DNA from: a virus
Length of the DNA stretch: 64,000 nucleotides
IMG/VR virus record: IMGVR_UViG_3300028883_000044
Location: 16,793-80,792 of that record
Direction: 5' to 3' (one strand)
A program made the translations under genes and the position numbers. The notes beneath the pieces were generated by a model. The model worked only from the letters and a program-made list of their open reading frames with translations. It was not told the DNA's origin and did not search any database. Shown here one piece after another: positions 18,930-27,661 of the stretch (position 1 is the first letter of the stretch; every line of letters starts with the position of its first letter).

Positions 18930-19240
18930 GCTTTTCTCCTAACTAATTCATCTAATTTTTCTAAATCCTCATAAGGATTACAGCTTCTATCATCTACCCA
19001 ATAATCATAATGTACTTTACCCATCATAAGTATATGGTAATTAACATTGTTATCCTTTAGCCATTTAGCTGTCATTTCATATTCTTGCCAACCTCTAGCT
19101 GTATATATTATAATTGTATCTCCCCTATTATAAAGTCGATTAATATAACTTATAATAGTATAAACAGGTAAAGCTAAACTTCTTTCAAATGTCGGTTTTT
19201 CAGTACATATTGTACCATCTAAATCGAATACAAACTTCAT
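18926..19240 (-). CDS. HAD-family phosphatase, capsule-type
   Basis: 104 residues with FDLDGTIC (nucleophile Asp, residues 5-12), IIYTARG (motif II) and YWVDDRSC (motif III acids). The short cap and the total length match the small HAD proteins of capsular and sugar loci. The likely reaction is dephosphorylation of a sugar phosphate. It overlaps both neighbours. Confidence 0.75.
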   Translation of the reverse strand: MKFVFDLDGTICTEKPTFERSLALPVYTIISYINRLYNRGDTIIIYTARGWQEYEMTAKWLKDNNVNYHILMMGKVHYDYWVDDRSCNPYEDLEKLDELVRRKA

Positions 19241-20208
19241 GCTGTTAACCTAAAAACATGATCCCTACTAGAGCGAACTAATTTAAATCCTTCATGTGCT
19301 TCTAAATTTTTTACTGGTTTATTTTCTATATTCTTTTTAAAATTATTTTCTAAGTATGTTATAAAGTCTAAACCGCATTGAATACTAAATGTACTTCCAC
19401 CACCAAATCTAGAATTTATTTCTATAAGATAAGGCTTATTATCTTTAACAATAAATTGAAAATTGCAAGGACCGGTTACACCAAAAGTTTCTCCTACTAT
19501 TTTAGTAAGATAAATAAGTTGTGGATTATGTACTGATTTACTTATAATAACTTCACCATAACCAATTCTATCTCTAGTCCTTACAACACAGTCTATAAAC
19601 TTTTTAGAAATACAATCAAAGTAAGCATCTACAGAATATTCTTCTCCGTCTACATACTTTTGAAATACATAACCATTTTTTTTCACAGTTTCATATTCTG
19701 AATATGTAAGCTTTTTTATCCCTAAAGAGGAATGACCATTAATAGGTTTCTTTATAACTTTCTCACCACTCTCAACCGAAGGGTAAATATAATCAAAATT
19801 TTCTTTCATAGCTTGTTCAAAAACTAATTTGTCATAAGACATTTCAGCCACAGTAAAAGTTTTAATAGGAAATTTACTTAACATATATTCATCATTAAAA
19901 AACTCCAAACTGTATAACCAACTAGCACTATCCATCAAAGGCACAACTAAATCAATATTATTGTTATCTACTAGAAAGCGTATGGTTGAATTAAACTTTA
20001 TACTATTTTTAAATTCAAATTCAATTCCTTGATACATTACAATAGAATTTCTAGGTAGTTTCATTAGTGGGGAAAATCTAGGTTCTAATTCAGTAGCGTA
20101 GATTCTCCAACCATTAACAATAAAATGTAAAGCTAATTCATATCTCCTACCACCACCTAAAAATAAAACTGATTTATTTAAATCTATAAGGTCATCTTTT
20201 TTAAACAT
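19237..20208 (-). CDS. ATP-grasp ligase (carbamoyl-phosphate-synthase-like)
   Basis: 323 residues with a Rossmann-like N-terminus (VLFLGGGRRYELALHF), the ATP-grasp lysine strands (KVIKKPINGHSSLG) and the Mg-binding end FIVKDNKPYLIEINSRFGGG with E-x-N. The enzyme would couple a carboxylate to an amine or similar nucleophile with ATP. Such genes in glycan loci often attach amino acids or carbamoyl groups to sugars. It is the most upstream gene of the glycan locus. The substrate cannot be told. Confidence 0.8.
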   Translation of the reverse strand: MFKKDDLIDLNKSVLFLGGGRRYELALHFIVNGWRIYATELEPRFSPLMKLPRNSIVMYQGIEFEFKNSIKFNSTIRFLVDNNNIDLVVPLMDSASWLYSLEFFNDEYMLSKFPIKTFTVAEMSYDKLVFEQAMKENFDYIYPSVESGEKVIKKPINGHSSLGIKKLTYSEYETVKKNGYVFQKYVDGEEYSVDAYFDCISKKFIDCVVRTRDRIGYGEVIISKSVHNPQLIYLTKIVGETFGVTGPCNFQFIVKDNKPYLIEINSRFGGGSTFSIQCGLDFITYLENNFKKNIENKPVKNLEAHEGFKLVRSSRDHVFRLTA

Positions 20209-20224
20209 TTCCTCTCCTTACCTA

Positions 20225-20437
20225 TTAATAGTAACATATTAAATAGAAGGGTATATAATACACTACAACAACAATTATATAAACAATTCCAAATATAGAT
20301 GTGTATATAAATTTATCAAAAGTTCCCAAATCATCTTTCAGCTTCATAATTTTCCACATCCAACGAAGAAAATTAATAGACATAGTAATAAAAAATAAAA
20401 ACATAATTATTGCTAACAGCAGTCTTATATAGAGCAT
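20225..20437 (-). CDS. Small membrane protein
   Basis: About 70 residues with two hydrophobic segments (residues about 5-24 and 40-65). The start may be ATG 20437 or an in-frame GTG at 20446; the SD GGAG is very close to the ATG, so the start is unsure. No motif. It overlaps the zinc peptide gene upstream. Confidence 0.5.
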   Translation of the reverse strand: MLYIRLLLAIIMFLFFITMSINFLRWMWKIMKLKDDLGTFDKFIYTSIFGIVYIIVVVVYYIPFYLICYY

Positions 20438-20625
20438 GTACTCCACCCACAGCTAAGACAAGTTAAACATCTACCATTTCTTAAAGTTATAGCACCACAA
20501 ATAGGGCAGTGGATATAAGCTTTATCATCTGACTCTAAAGTTTTTTGTTCAATACTCTTAGAATTACTTCCAAAAGTTTCTAGTTTTTTTTGATTTTCTA
20601 TTAGTAATTCGTTATTATTTAACAT
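20425..20625 (-). CDS. NrdJ-tail-like zinc peptide
   Basis: 66 residues; ATG at 20625 after AAAGGAGAAAA. The C-terminus reads CPICG, 8 residues, C-x2-C-x2-CGWSTC, the spacing of the C-terminal zinc/redox tail of class II ribonucleotide reductases. The class II enzyme in this window ends without such a tail. Hypothesis: this peptide supplies the reducing cysteines in trans. Seen: the cysteine pattern. Known: the tail motif of the family. The link is inference, and a generic zinc ribbon is the alternative. Confidence 0.5.
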   Translation of the reverse strand: MLNNNELLIENQKKLETFGSNSKSIEQKTLESDDKAYIHCPICGAITLRNGRCLTCLSCGWSTCSI

Positions 20626-20839
20626 TTTTTCTCCTTTTTCTTTTACTATCATCTTTAATATTATACCACAAATCTGTAGTATCTTGTAATATTTTATGTA
20701 ATTCTTCTTTATTTTGTATCTTTTTAAAACATTCTTTATGGAAAAAGATATTCCGATAAGGAATATCTATACCATACATATAATAATCGTCTGCTAAAAA
20801 TATTGGTTTACCACAATAAGGGCATCTATTTTTTCTCAA
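20615..20839 (-). CDS. Small zinc-finger protein
   Basis: 74 residues, TTG start after GGAGAACGCTA. CPYC at residues 6-9 and H-x3-C near residue 34 form a possible C-C-H-C zinc site, followed by a basic tail (KRKRRK). A nucleic-acid-binding or adaptor role is possible. It overlaps the genes on both sides, so it is part of a tight string of small zinc proteins. Confidence 0.6.
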   Translation of the reverse strand: MRKNRCPYCGKPIFLADDYYMYGIDIPYRNIFFHKECFKKIQNKEELHKILQDTTDLWYNIKDDSKRKRRKNVK

Positions 20840-21057
20840 TAGCGTTCTCCACTTCTGTTACCTTTAGCATATGAGAATAATCTTTTCATAAAGTTTTCAG
20901 ATAACAAACCTTTACTACCTGTCATAAGAAAATTAAGAAGCCTATTCAAATCACTTCTCGCCATAGGTACATAAATAATATCGTGTTCCTCTACATGCTT
21001 ATTTCTCTCAACAATTGTTTTAAATTTTTTACCACAATAGTAACATTTATAATCCAT
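20836..21057 (-). CDS. C2H2-type zinc-finger protein
   Basis: 73 residues beginning with a C2H2 finger: YKCYYCGKKF, then HVEEH (C-x2-C-x12-H-x3-H). The rest is helical and basic. C2H2 fingers are infrequent in phages and usually bind DNA or RNA. SD GGAAGG before the ATG. Target unknown. Confidence 0.65.
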   Translation of the reverse strand: MDYKCYYCGKKFKTIVERNKHVEEHDIIYVPMARSDLNRLLNFLMTGSKGLLSENFMKRLFSYAKGNRSGERY

Positions 21058-21580
21058 TTCTTACCATCCTTCCCAAAGCTTCGTGTAATGAATAGGGTAC
21101 ATATTTATTATTTGTATCTACTCCAACATCTAAACGGTTATGCCTAGATGTTGATTTCCCATGAGTATGCCCATGAAAATGTAAATGTCCTCTAAAAGAA
21201 CCAGCCCAACTTTCTAAGGGAAAATGCGACAACACAATATTAATACCCGTTACTTTTATTTTATATATTGGTTCTAAAAATTCAATTTTATCTTTTAGTA
21301 ATTTATGTTTTATAAAATGCTTTGCCCAATAGTCATGTTGTAAAGGTGAATAAATAAAATAAATAAAACCATTTAATTCATTAATAATATTATAAACCAT
21401 CTTCCAATTACCAAATGAAAAATCCCCTAATTGATATACTATATCTTTTTCACTCACAACACTATTCCAAGAATTGATTAATGCAGTATTCATTTCTTGT
21501 TTAGAACTAAAATCACGATTACAATAATTTATAATTTTAGTGTGATTAAAGTGTTGGTCTGCTGTAAAAAAATATTCCAT
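21047..21580 (-). CDS. Calcineurin-like metallophosphoesterase
   Basis: About 177 residues; the ATG at 21580 follows GGAGGTAGACATATA. Metal-binding motifs in order: FFTADQHFNHT (D-x-H), IVYQLGDFSF (GD), LSHFPLE (SH) and GHLHFHGHTHG (GHxH). The usual GNHD is replaced by SPLQHD, so one metal ligand may differ. Substrates of phage members are unknown (cyclic nucleotides, phosphoproteins or RNA ends are possibilities). Its ATG overlaps the methyltransferase stop (TAATG). Confidence 0.8.
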   Translation of the reverse strand: MEYFFTADQHFNHTKIINYCNRDFSSKQEMNTALINSWNSVVSEKDIVYQLGDFSFGNWKMVYNIINELNGFIYFIYSPLQHDYWAKHFIKHKLLKDKIEFLEPIYKIKVTGINIVLSHFPLESWAGSFRGHLHFHGHTHGKSTSRHNRLDVGVDTNNKYVPYSLHEALGRMVRNGL

Positions 21581-22389
21581 TATATGTCTACCTCCAAACC
21601 TATGGTTTCTTTTATTTTTTCGCAATAATCCTTGTTCAATTCATAGCCAATAAAATCTCTATTGGTTTCTTTACAAACTACACCAACAGTACCTGAACCT
21701 GCAAAGGGGTCTAACACTAAGTCTCCTTCATCAGTATAAGTCATAATAAAAAATTCAACTAACTTCTTAGGGAAAGTAGCTGGGTGCCACTTATTTGGAC
21801 TATAAGCATTTATAATATTATCCACATGAATTACATTTGATGGGTAAGCTTTTGTTTTCCCTTTAAAGTTTTCAAATCTAGGTTGTATCATACCACTATT
21901 ATTATTTGATGCACCTGAATATTTATTTTTAATTCTTCTATAAGTAGCTTCTTTCAAAGGTACCATAACCCTTTCGGGGTGCATTTTAATTCTATGATAC
22001 TTTGCAAAATGATAAATAGGTTCCCAGCCATTTTTAAACCTAGTATAAGGTTTGCCCGGAAAACCATTCTTAGTCCAAACCAAAGTATCTACCTCATTCA
22101 AATCAGTTTCAGTACATAATCTATAAACTAATTCTTTTACATAAGTGCTTTTGTATTTTGTCTTTTTAACTGTATGCTCTTTTATATTCAAAAAGAAAGA
22201 ACCTGTAGGTTTTAAAACTCTACTTATCTCTCTAGCAATAGGTAGAAACCAAGATACATATTCAGTAGAATCTATACCACCATAAGTATCCTTTCTCTGT
22301 TGAGCATAAGGTGGTGATGTAAATACCATATCAATAGTATTATCCTCTAAACTTTCCAAGCCTTTTAAACAATCGATATTATAAATCAT
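21580..22389 (-). CDS. DNA N6/N4 methyltransferase (beta class)
   Basis: About 269 residues from the ATG at 22389 (SD AAGGAG). Order of motifs: VFTSPPYAQQ (motif IV, catalytic TSPPY) near residue 30, then DLVLDPFAGSGTVG (SAM motif I) near 240 and GYELN. TSPPY preceding DPFxGSG marks the beta class; TSPPY suggests N4-cytosine or N6-adenine methylation. No restriction enzyme gene adjoins it, so protection against host restriction or gene control is likely. Confidence 0.88.
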   Translation of the reverse strand: MIYNIDCLKGLESLEDNTIDMVFTSPPYAQQRKDTYGGIDSTEYVSWFLPIAREISRVLKPTGSFFLNIKEHTVKKTKYKSTYVKELVYRLCTETDLNEVDTLVWTKNGFPGKPYTRFKNGWEPIYHFAKYHRIKMHPERVMVPLKEATYRRIKNKYSGASNNNSGMIQPRFENFKGKTKAYPSNVIHVDNIINAYSPNKWHPATFPKKLVEFFIMTYTDEGDLVLDPFAGSGTVGVVCKETNRDFIGYELNKDYCEKIKETIGLEVDI

Positions 22390-22667
22390 CTGTCTCCTTC
22401 CCAAAAAAATCCTTCTATATGGTCACTACTAAAAACATCATCTATATCGCATTCTTCTGCAACAATGTCTATAAGAGTCTGTAACTCATATAAATCTAAA
22501 GGATTAATTGTATTTTTAAATTCCATGTTATCATTTATAAGTTGAGTTAATAAATCTAAATTATTAATAATAGCACTAGCTAAAAATATTCTTTCGTCAT
22601 CTTGACTTTCTTCTAACTGGTTTACAATTTCTAAAAGCGTCGCTCTTAGCATATCATATGTGTTCAT
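22386..22667 (-). CDS. Hypothetical acidic helical protein
   Basis: 93 residues, very acidic, all helix, with repeated Leu/Ile heptads; ATG after AAAAGGAG. It is the first sizeable gene of the leftward transcript and overlaps the methyltransferase start by four bases. No family recognised. Confidence 0.6.
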   Translation of the reverse strand: MNTYDMLRATLLEIVNQLEESQDDERIFLASAIINNLDLLTQLINDNMEFKNTINPLDLYELQTLIDIVAEECDIDDVFSSDHIEGFFWEGDR

Positions 22668-22805
22668 TTTTGCCTACTCCTTTTATTTTTTATTAAAGAT
22701 AATCCATAATAATTTGTCATAACTTTTTAGTTGCATCAGCATAAGCTTCAAATTTAAAATACACTTCTGCTTTCGTTATATAAATGTGCATCGTAATTTT
22801 ATAAT

Positions 22806-22834
22806 ATTATACCACTGCTTTTTATTATTGTCAA
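22806..22834 (-). promoter_or_regulatory. Leftward sigma-A promoter
   Basis: Complement reads TTGACA, 17 bases, TATAAT, with an upstream TG two bases before the -10 (extended -10). It is a perfect consensus and would drive the methyltransferase, glycan and virion genes. Confidence 0.85.
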
Positions 22835-22854
22835 ATACCAATTTTTAAATTAAT

Positions 22855-22883
22855 CTTACATTTTTCTTAAAATGTGGTATAAT
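22855..22883 (+). promoter_or_regulatory. Rightward promoter, upstream copy
   Basis: CTTACA (4 of 6), a 17-base spacer and TATAAT with an extended TG. Weaker than the downstream copy. Together they form a tandem pair for the polymerase operon. Confidence 0.6.
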
Positions 22884-22918
22884 TAATTATAGATAGAATA
22901 AATAAAAAAAATAAATAC

Positions 22919-22947
22919 TTGACATTTAAAAATAAATATGGTATAAT
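22919..22947 (+). promoter_or_regulatory. Rightward sigma-A promoter for the DNA polymerase operon
   Basis: TTGACA, 17 bases, TATAAT, extended TG. Perfect consensus. Transcription would start near 22954, giving a leader of about 170 bases before the polymerase gene. Confidence 0.87.
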
Positions 22948-23127
22948 TGTGTCGCCAAATACTGCGAAATAAAAACAATCTAATTAAAAAACGAATTAAA
23001 AAAAAATTAGATAAAAAAAATTAAATAAAAAAAACAATTAAATATTAAAATAAAAATAAATAAAAACAAAGTATTTAACCTTGTATTTATATTATAGCAC
23101 ACTAATAAAAAAATTGAAAGGAGTTTT

Positions 23128-25011
23128 ATGAATTTATTTAAAATCGAAACACTTAGTGATATTGCTAATTTTCAAAAAGATTTATCTACTACGGAATATA
23201 TTATTTTAGATATTGAAACTAACGGATTAGATTGCTTTTCTAATGATTTGCTTTTAATACAATTAAAATTAAATGATAATTATTATTATGTTGAATATCA
23301 ATTTGCTGATAAAAAATTGGTTTATTATCTATTAGATTTAATTGATGCTTCTGGTAAAAAGGTTATCGGATTTAATATTAAATTTGATATGAAATTTATA
23401 TTAAGTAAATTAAATATTCTGCTAAGGAATGTTATTTGTATTATGTATACAGAAGTTATTTTAGAAAATGGTATAGGTAAAAGATTTTATTCACTACCTG
23501 AAATTGTTTCTAAGTATCTTGACATAGAAATGTCAAAGGATGTTAGAAATGATTTTATAGATTTTCCTAAAGAATCTCATATAAGTCAGCAAATGATTGA
23601 ATATGGTTTAACAGATGTTTCTTATTTAGATGAAATATTTAAAAAGCAATCTGAATTTATCCATAAAGATAGATTAGAAGAAGTATTAGATTTAGAAATG
23701 AAACTACTACCTGTAGTTTGTAGTATGGAAAATGAAGGTATTTCTTTAAATAAAGATTTATGGTCAGAGTTAGCTAATAATGCTAAAAAAGAATATGCTT
23801 CTTTAGAGAAAAAAATAAAGGAAAATATTTTATTATCTTATATAGATACATTGGATAAGGATTTATCTATAACAGAAATTTGTGATAATCTTAAAATAAG
23901 AATAACTACTAAACGAGAAAAAACAGCTTTAGATTTAGTAAAAGATTATGATAATAAAAAAGAAATTGTATTAGAAAAATTTAATTTAAATTCTAATGCT
24001 CAATTAAAAAATTTATTAAATCTTGTAGGAGTACCTGTAAAGGATGTATCTGAAAAAACATTAAAGAAACTTATAAATCAATTTAGTTTTCTTGAAGATA
24101 TTATTTCTTACAAGGATAAAGCAAAAGCTATATCATCTTTTGGTGAAGGTTTCTTTGATTATATTCACCCAAAGACTGGAAAGATTCATGCTACAGCTAA
24201 TCAACTAATGGCTCAAACAGGAAGATTTTCTTATAGTAATCCTAACCTTCAACAGATAAAACATGATAGTAAATATCGTGAAGCTTTTTATGTAGAAGAT
24301 GGTTATAAGATAATCGCCGCAGATTATTCTCAACAAGAATTGAGATTGTTTGCCTCACTAACTAGAGAGCCAAAACTTATTGAAGCTTTTGTTAAAGGTA
24401 TTGATCCACATTCTATGACAGCTTCTATTGTCTTTGAAAAGGATATTGCTGAAATAACTCCAGATGAACGTTCTATAGGAAAGGCAGTTAATTTTGCTAT
24501 TATCTATGGTACAACATCTATGGGAATGGCATATAATTTTTCTATCCCTTTGAAAGATGCTGAGAAATTTTTAAATAAATTTTGGTTAGGTTATAACATA
24601 GCAGGATATTTTGTTACAGAAGTTAAGAATAAAATTATTCAAAATTATTATACTAGAACTCCAATAGGAAGAATAAGAAGATTTGAACAACAAGTTATAT
24701 TTAAAGATAGAGGAGATTATTATAGACATACAGAAGCAGTTAAACGAAAAGGTTTTAATACAATAGTCCAAGGATGTGGTGCAGATATTGTAAAGTATGC
24801 TCTAGTAAATATGTTTAATAACAATCCTTTTGGAGACAAGTTTAAAATTATACTTACAGTACATGATGAAATTTTGGTAAAAGTTTCTGATGATATTGTA
24901 GAACCCGCTAAAGATTTTGTGATTAAAATTATGGAAGATGTGGAACAAATATTTTTAGGAGAAATTCCAGCAAAGGTAGATGGTAAAGTTTCTACATACT
25001 GGAAACATTAA
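23128..25011 (+). CDS. Family A DNA polymerase with 3'-5' exonuclease
   Basis: 627 residues. The exonuclease domain has IILDIETNGLD (DxE, about residues 25-35), a second Asp in NIKFDMKF and YGLTDVSY (Y-x3-D). The polymerase domain has DYSQQELRLFASL (motif A), KAVNFAIIYGTTSMG (motif B, O-helix) and VHDEILVKV (motif C). There is no 5' nuclease domain, as usual for phage replicases. AAAGGAG before the ATG. It is the replicative polymerase of the rightward operon and a tyrosine in the O-helix (IIYG) is seen. Confidence 0.95.
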   Translation: MNLFKIETLSDIANFQKDLSTTEYIILDIETNGLDCFSNDLLLIQLKLNDNYYYVEYQFADKKLVYYLLDLIDASGKKVIGFNIKFDMKFILSKLNILLRNVICIMYTEVILENGIGKRFYSLPEIVSKYLDIEMSKDVRNDFIDFPKESHISQQMIEYGLTDVSYLDEIFKKQSEFIHKDRLEEVLDLEMKLLPVVCSMENEGISLNKDLWSELANNAKKEYASLEKKIKENILLSYIDTLDKDLSITEICDNLKIRITTKREKTALDLVKDYDNKKEIVLEKFNLNSNAQLKNLLNLVGVPVKDVSEKTLKKLINQFSFLEDIISYKDKAKAISSFGEGFFDYIHPKTGKIHATANQLMAQTGRFSYSNPNLQQIKHDSKYREAFYVEDGYKIIAADYSQQELRLFASLTREPKLIEAFVKGIDPHSMTASIVFEKDIAEITPDERSIGKAVNFAIIYGTTSMGMAYNFSIPLKDAEKFLNKFWLGYNIAGYFVTEVKNKIIQNYYTRTPIGRIRRFEQQVIFKDRGDYYRHTEAVKRKGFNTIVQGCGADIVKYALVNMFNNNPFGDKFKIILTVHDEILVKVSDDIVEPAKDFVIKIMEDVEQIFLGEIPAKVDGKVSTYWKH

Positions 25012-25021
25012 AGGAGGAAAA

Positions 25022-25363
25022 ATGGAAGATGGAATACTTGAACTATTGGCTATATTAAAAAGCATTGTTGAGAATGAATTTCCTAAGTTGTGGGAGATTT
25101 GCCAAATGCAAATACAATCAGAAATAAATGTCTGTCTCGGGTGGATAGGTTTTCTTGTTTTAGTTATTTTATTGTTAAGTGTGGTATTTGACCTCGATAA
25201 TAAACTGTGGGAGACAGGCGTGGTAGCCTTTTTATGTGCATTAATTATATTTATTTCATTAATAGTTTTACCATTTTTATTTGAAAAGTATATACTTTTA
25301 TCTAGTAACCCTGAATACTATGCTTTATTAAGATTATCTGGTATATTAGGTTTGGGGCAATAA
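25022..25363 (+). CDS. Two-helix membrane protein
   Basis: 113 residues from the ATG at 25022 (SD AAAGGAGG). Two strongly hydrophobic segments (about residues 38-58 and 68-92) separated by a short charged loop and an amphipathic N-terminus. It lies between polymerase and recombinase genes. No family recognised; a membrane anchor for replication or an unconventional holin are possibilities without direct support. Confidence 0.65.
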   Translation: MEDGILELLAILKSIVENEFPKLWEICQMQIQSEINVCLGWIGFLVLVILLLSVVFDLDNKLWETGVVAFLCALIIFISLIVLPFLFEKYILLSSNPEYYALLRLSGILGLGQ

Positions 25364-25366
25364 CTT

Positions 25367-26353
25367 ATGGAACAATTTAAAAAATTTATGCAATCAGATT
25401 TTGATGAATTAATTACAGATAAAGTAGAGGATGTAGAAGTAATCCCAACAGGTTCGTATAGTTTAGACATATCTATAGGACCGGGAGGTATTCCTAAAGG
25501 TAAATTTTCTCTTGTATATGGACCCGAATCTAGTGCAAAAACAACACTATCATTAGGGATATGTAGAGAAGCTCTGAAGCAAGGTGATAGTGTTCTGTTT
25601 ATAGATGTTGAGAATCAGCTTGATTTAAAATATTCTAAAGATATTATAGGGGCAAGTTTTGATGAGAATAAATTTATTTTAGTACAACCAGAATTAGCTG
25701 AGGACGCTTTTAAAATAGCTGAACGTGGTATTGAATCGGGAGAATTTGGTTTGGTAGTAATGGATTCTATCGCCGCCCTAGCACCTGAGAAGGAAAAGAA
25801 AGATGATTTTGAGGACGCAAATGTTGGACTTATTTCGAGAATGCTTGGGAAATTTTTTAGGCGACAGGCTTATCCAGTCAGAAAGAACAATGTCGCTGTG
25901 CTATTTACAAATCAAGTAAGAGATACTATTGGAAGTTATGTTTCAACATACAGTGTGCCCGGAGGACATGCACTTAAACATTATTGTTCTTTGATTGTAA
26001 TGTTATCTAAAGGAGTTAAGATTGAAGTAAAGAAAAATATTATAGGATTGAATGTAAAATTTAGTGTAAAGAAAAATAAGATAGGTGGTATACCTTTTGC
26101 AGGTTTTACAATTCCAGTAATGTTTGGAATGGGAGTAGATAGTTATCTCGACCTCTTGACATTTGCTTCACAATTAGATATAATATCTCGTAGAGGTTCA
26201 TTCTATTATTATGGTGATGCTAAGTTAGGTCAGGGAAGTTTTGATGCCAGTAAAACACTTATGGAAAATAAAGAAATACTTGACGAAATACTAAAAGAGT
26301 GTTATAATATGGTAAATCCTGAGTTAGCTATGAGGAAAGAAAACGAAGAATAA
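25367..26353 (+). CDS. RecA/UvsX-type recombinase
   Basis: 328 residues with Walker A GPESSAKTT (about residues 49-57; the usual SGK is SAK here), VLFIDVENQLD, LVVMDSIAALAPE (Walker B) and FTNQVRDTIG (loop region), then a C-terminal domain. It forms filaments on ssDNA for strand exchange and replication restart. No clear SD is seen before the ATG, which lies 3 bases after the upstream stop, so coupling is likely. Confidence 0.93.
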   Translation: MEQFKKFMQSDFDELITDKVEDVEVIPTGSYSLDISIGPGGIPKGKFSLVYGPESSAKTTLSLGICREALKQGDSVLFIDVENQLDLKYSKDIIGASFDENKFILVQPELAEDAFKIAERGIESGEFGLVVMDSIAALAPEKEKKDDFEDANVGLISRMLGKFFRRQAYPVRKNNVAVLFTNQVRDTIGSYVSTYSVPGGHALKHYCSLIVMLSKGVKIEVKKNIIGLNVKFSVKKNKIGGIPFAGFTIPVMFGMGVDSYLDLLTFASQLDIISRRGSFYYYGDAKLGQGSFDASKTLMENKEILDEILKECYNMVNPELAMRKENEE

Positions 26354-26374
26354 TTTTAAGAAAGGAGAAATTTT

Positions 26375-26704
26375 ATGGATAGAAGTTTAGGTATGGAAAG
26401 GTTATACTCATTAGGTAATTATAAAAATATTAAATTTTCTAGCTACATTAATGACTTACCAGAAGATATAATGTTAGAACCCTCTGTTGTAGGAAAGCTA
26501 AGATTTATGCAGATGTTAGAAATCGAACTCTCATATAGAAAATATATACAGCTTTCAAAAGAAGTTTTTAATAAACTAGAGGAAGGTGAAATAATTGAAA
26601 AGCTAGAAGAAGTTATGGATAGTAAATTATCTGAATTAAAAAGTTTATTAGCTAAAGTAGAACCACCAGTAGAGTTAAAAGCAGATGTAACTTTGGAGGA
26701 ATAA
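26375..26704 (+). CDS. Hypothetical protein of the recombination operon
   Basis: 109 residues, acidic and helical, with several Glu/Lys-rich heptads in the second half; SD AAAGGAG before the ATG. It lies between recombinase and SSB genes. No motif recognised; a UvsY-like mediator would fit the place but nothing in the sequence shows it. Confidence 0.6.
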   Translation: MDRSLGMERLYSLGNYKNIKFSSYINDLPEDIMLEPSVVGKLRFMQMLEIELSYRKYIQLSKEVFNKLEEGEIIEKLEEVMDSKLSELKSLLAKVEPPVELKADVTLEE

Positions 26705-26827
26705 ATGATAGACTCTAGCAGTCTGGTGGTACCATTCGAAGTTTTTATAGCAGTTATTTTAGGTAGTATTATTAATTTTTTATTTATTGTATTACTACGA
26801 TACTTAGTCAAAAATAATAAAATATAA
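26705..26827 (+). CDS. Single-pass membrane microprotein
   Basis: 40 residues: short polar start, one hydrophobic helix of about 22 residues, then a basic end (KNNK). GGAGGA lies in front of the ATG and the gene starts just after the upstream stop. Function unknown. Confidence 0.55.
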   Translation: MIDSSSLVVPFEVFIAVILGSIINFLFIVLLRYLVKNNKI

Positions 26828-26841
26828 GGAGATAAAAAAAT

Positions 26842-27654
26842 ATGTTTGCCGATACTGGATTAAAAGATGGTGATAAAGCTCGACCGAAAATTCATTATTT
26901 ACATACGACACCCGGACATCATATTATCCGAATTCTTTCCGAAAAAGCACATAGAGTTGATATGCACTGGGTAAATGGAACTTCTGTACAATGCTTGGGA
27001 GAGGAGTGTCCACTGTGTGAAAATAATAAAATTATTAGAACAGAAAATCCTGATACCTTTAGAGAAATTTCTGGATATATTCCTTACAGAAAAACTTTTT
27101 ATATAAACATCTATGATAGAACACCTGTGAAAATTTGCCCTAATTGTGGGTATGAAAATACTAAAGTTGAGGGTGGGGCTTTTCCAGCGGTATGTGATAA
27201 ATGTCAAACACTTATTGCTAGTATAGAAGCACATCAATCAAATAGTATAAAGGTTTTAGTTAAAGGTGTTTCTGTGTTTGACCAGTTTAATGCTTTATAT
27301 GCTTCTGTATTAGATGAATCTGGAGAACCCGTTTCTCTAAATAAATACGATATTGATTTATATGTACAAGGTGTAGGAAGGAATACTAAAATTACTGCAA
27401 TACCTAGAACGGATAAAATGGATGTAATTGAATATAAAGAAGAAGATTTATATGATTTAGAAAACATACCATTGAAACTTTCTGCGGATGAAATTTTACA
27501 GTTACAGAGAAAAGTTTCTTTGCAAGATATTTTCGCCGCTCGTAGGGCTAAAGAAACTTCGGATGCAGTAATTACAGATGTAGGAGAACAATTAGAGCTT
27601 ATACCGAAAGATGTTAAAGAAGAACTTAATGATAGAATAAATAAATTCTTTTAA
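26842..27654 (+). CDS. T4 gp32-like single-stranded DNA-binding protein
   Basis: 270 residues. It has a gp32-like core with CLGEECPLCEN (about residues 53-63) and YRKTFYINIYDRT, and a second zinc pair set CPNC ... CDKC (about residues 97-118). The C-terminus is helical and moderately acidic. It coats ssDNA during replication and recombination beside UvsX, polymerase and helicase. SD AAGGAG. The extra ribbon is unusual. Confidence 0.85.
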   Translation: MFADTGLKDGDKARPKIHYLHTTPGHHIIRILSEKAHRVDMHWVNGTSVQCLGEECPLCENNKIIRTENPDTFREISGYIPYRKTFYINIYDRTPVKICPNCGYENTKVEGGAFPAVCDKCQTLIASIEAHQSNSIKVLVKGVSVFDQFNALYASVLDESGEPVSLNKYDIDLYVQGVGRNTKITAIPRTDKMDVIEYKEEDLYDLENIPLKLSADEILQLQRKVSLQDIFAARRAKETSDAVITDVGEQLELIPKDVKEELNDRINKFF

Positions 27655-27661
27655 AGTTAAA

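Larger units (their letters stand above)
22668..23127. promoter_or_regulatory. Divergent intergenic control region
   Basis: 460 bases without a convincing long gene. It holds one leftward and two rightward sigma-A promoters. Between the leftward promoter and the first gene there is a possible 24-codon leader ORF (22717-22791, minus) whose ATG is only some 15 bases past the -10 box and has no ribosome site. The rightward leader (about 22980-23090) is extremely A-rich. Transcription of the DNA metabolism block and of the virion block both begin here. Confidence 0.75.

Noticed and set aside
20655-20690. Minus-strand TGTGGTATAAT box
   Set aside because: A good -10 with extended TG but no -35 at the right distance, and inside a zinc-finger gene; kept only as a weak possibility.
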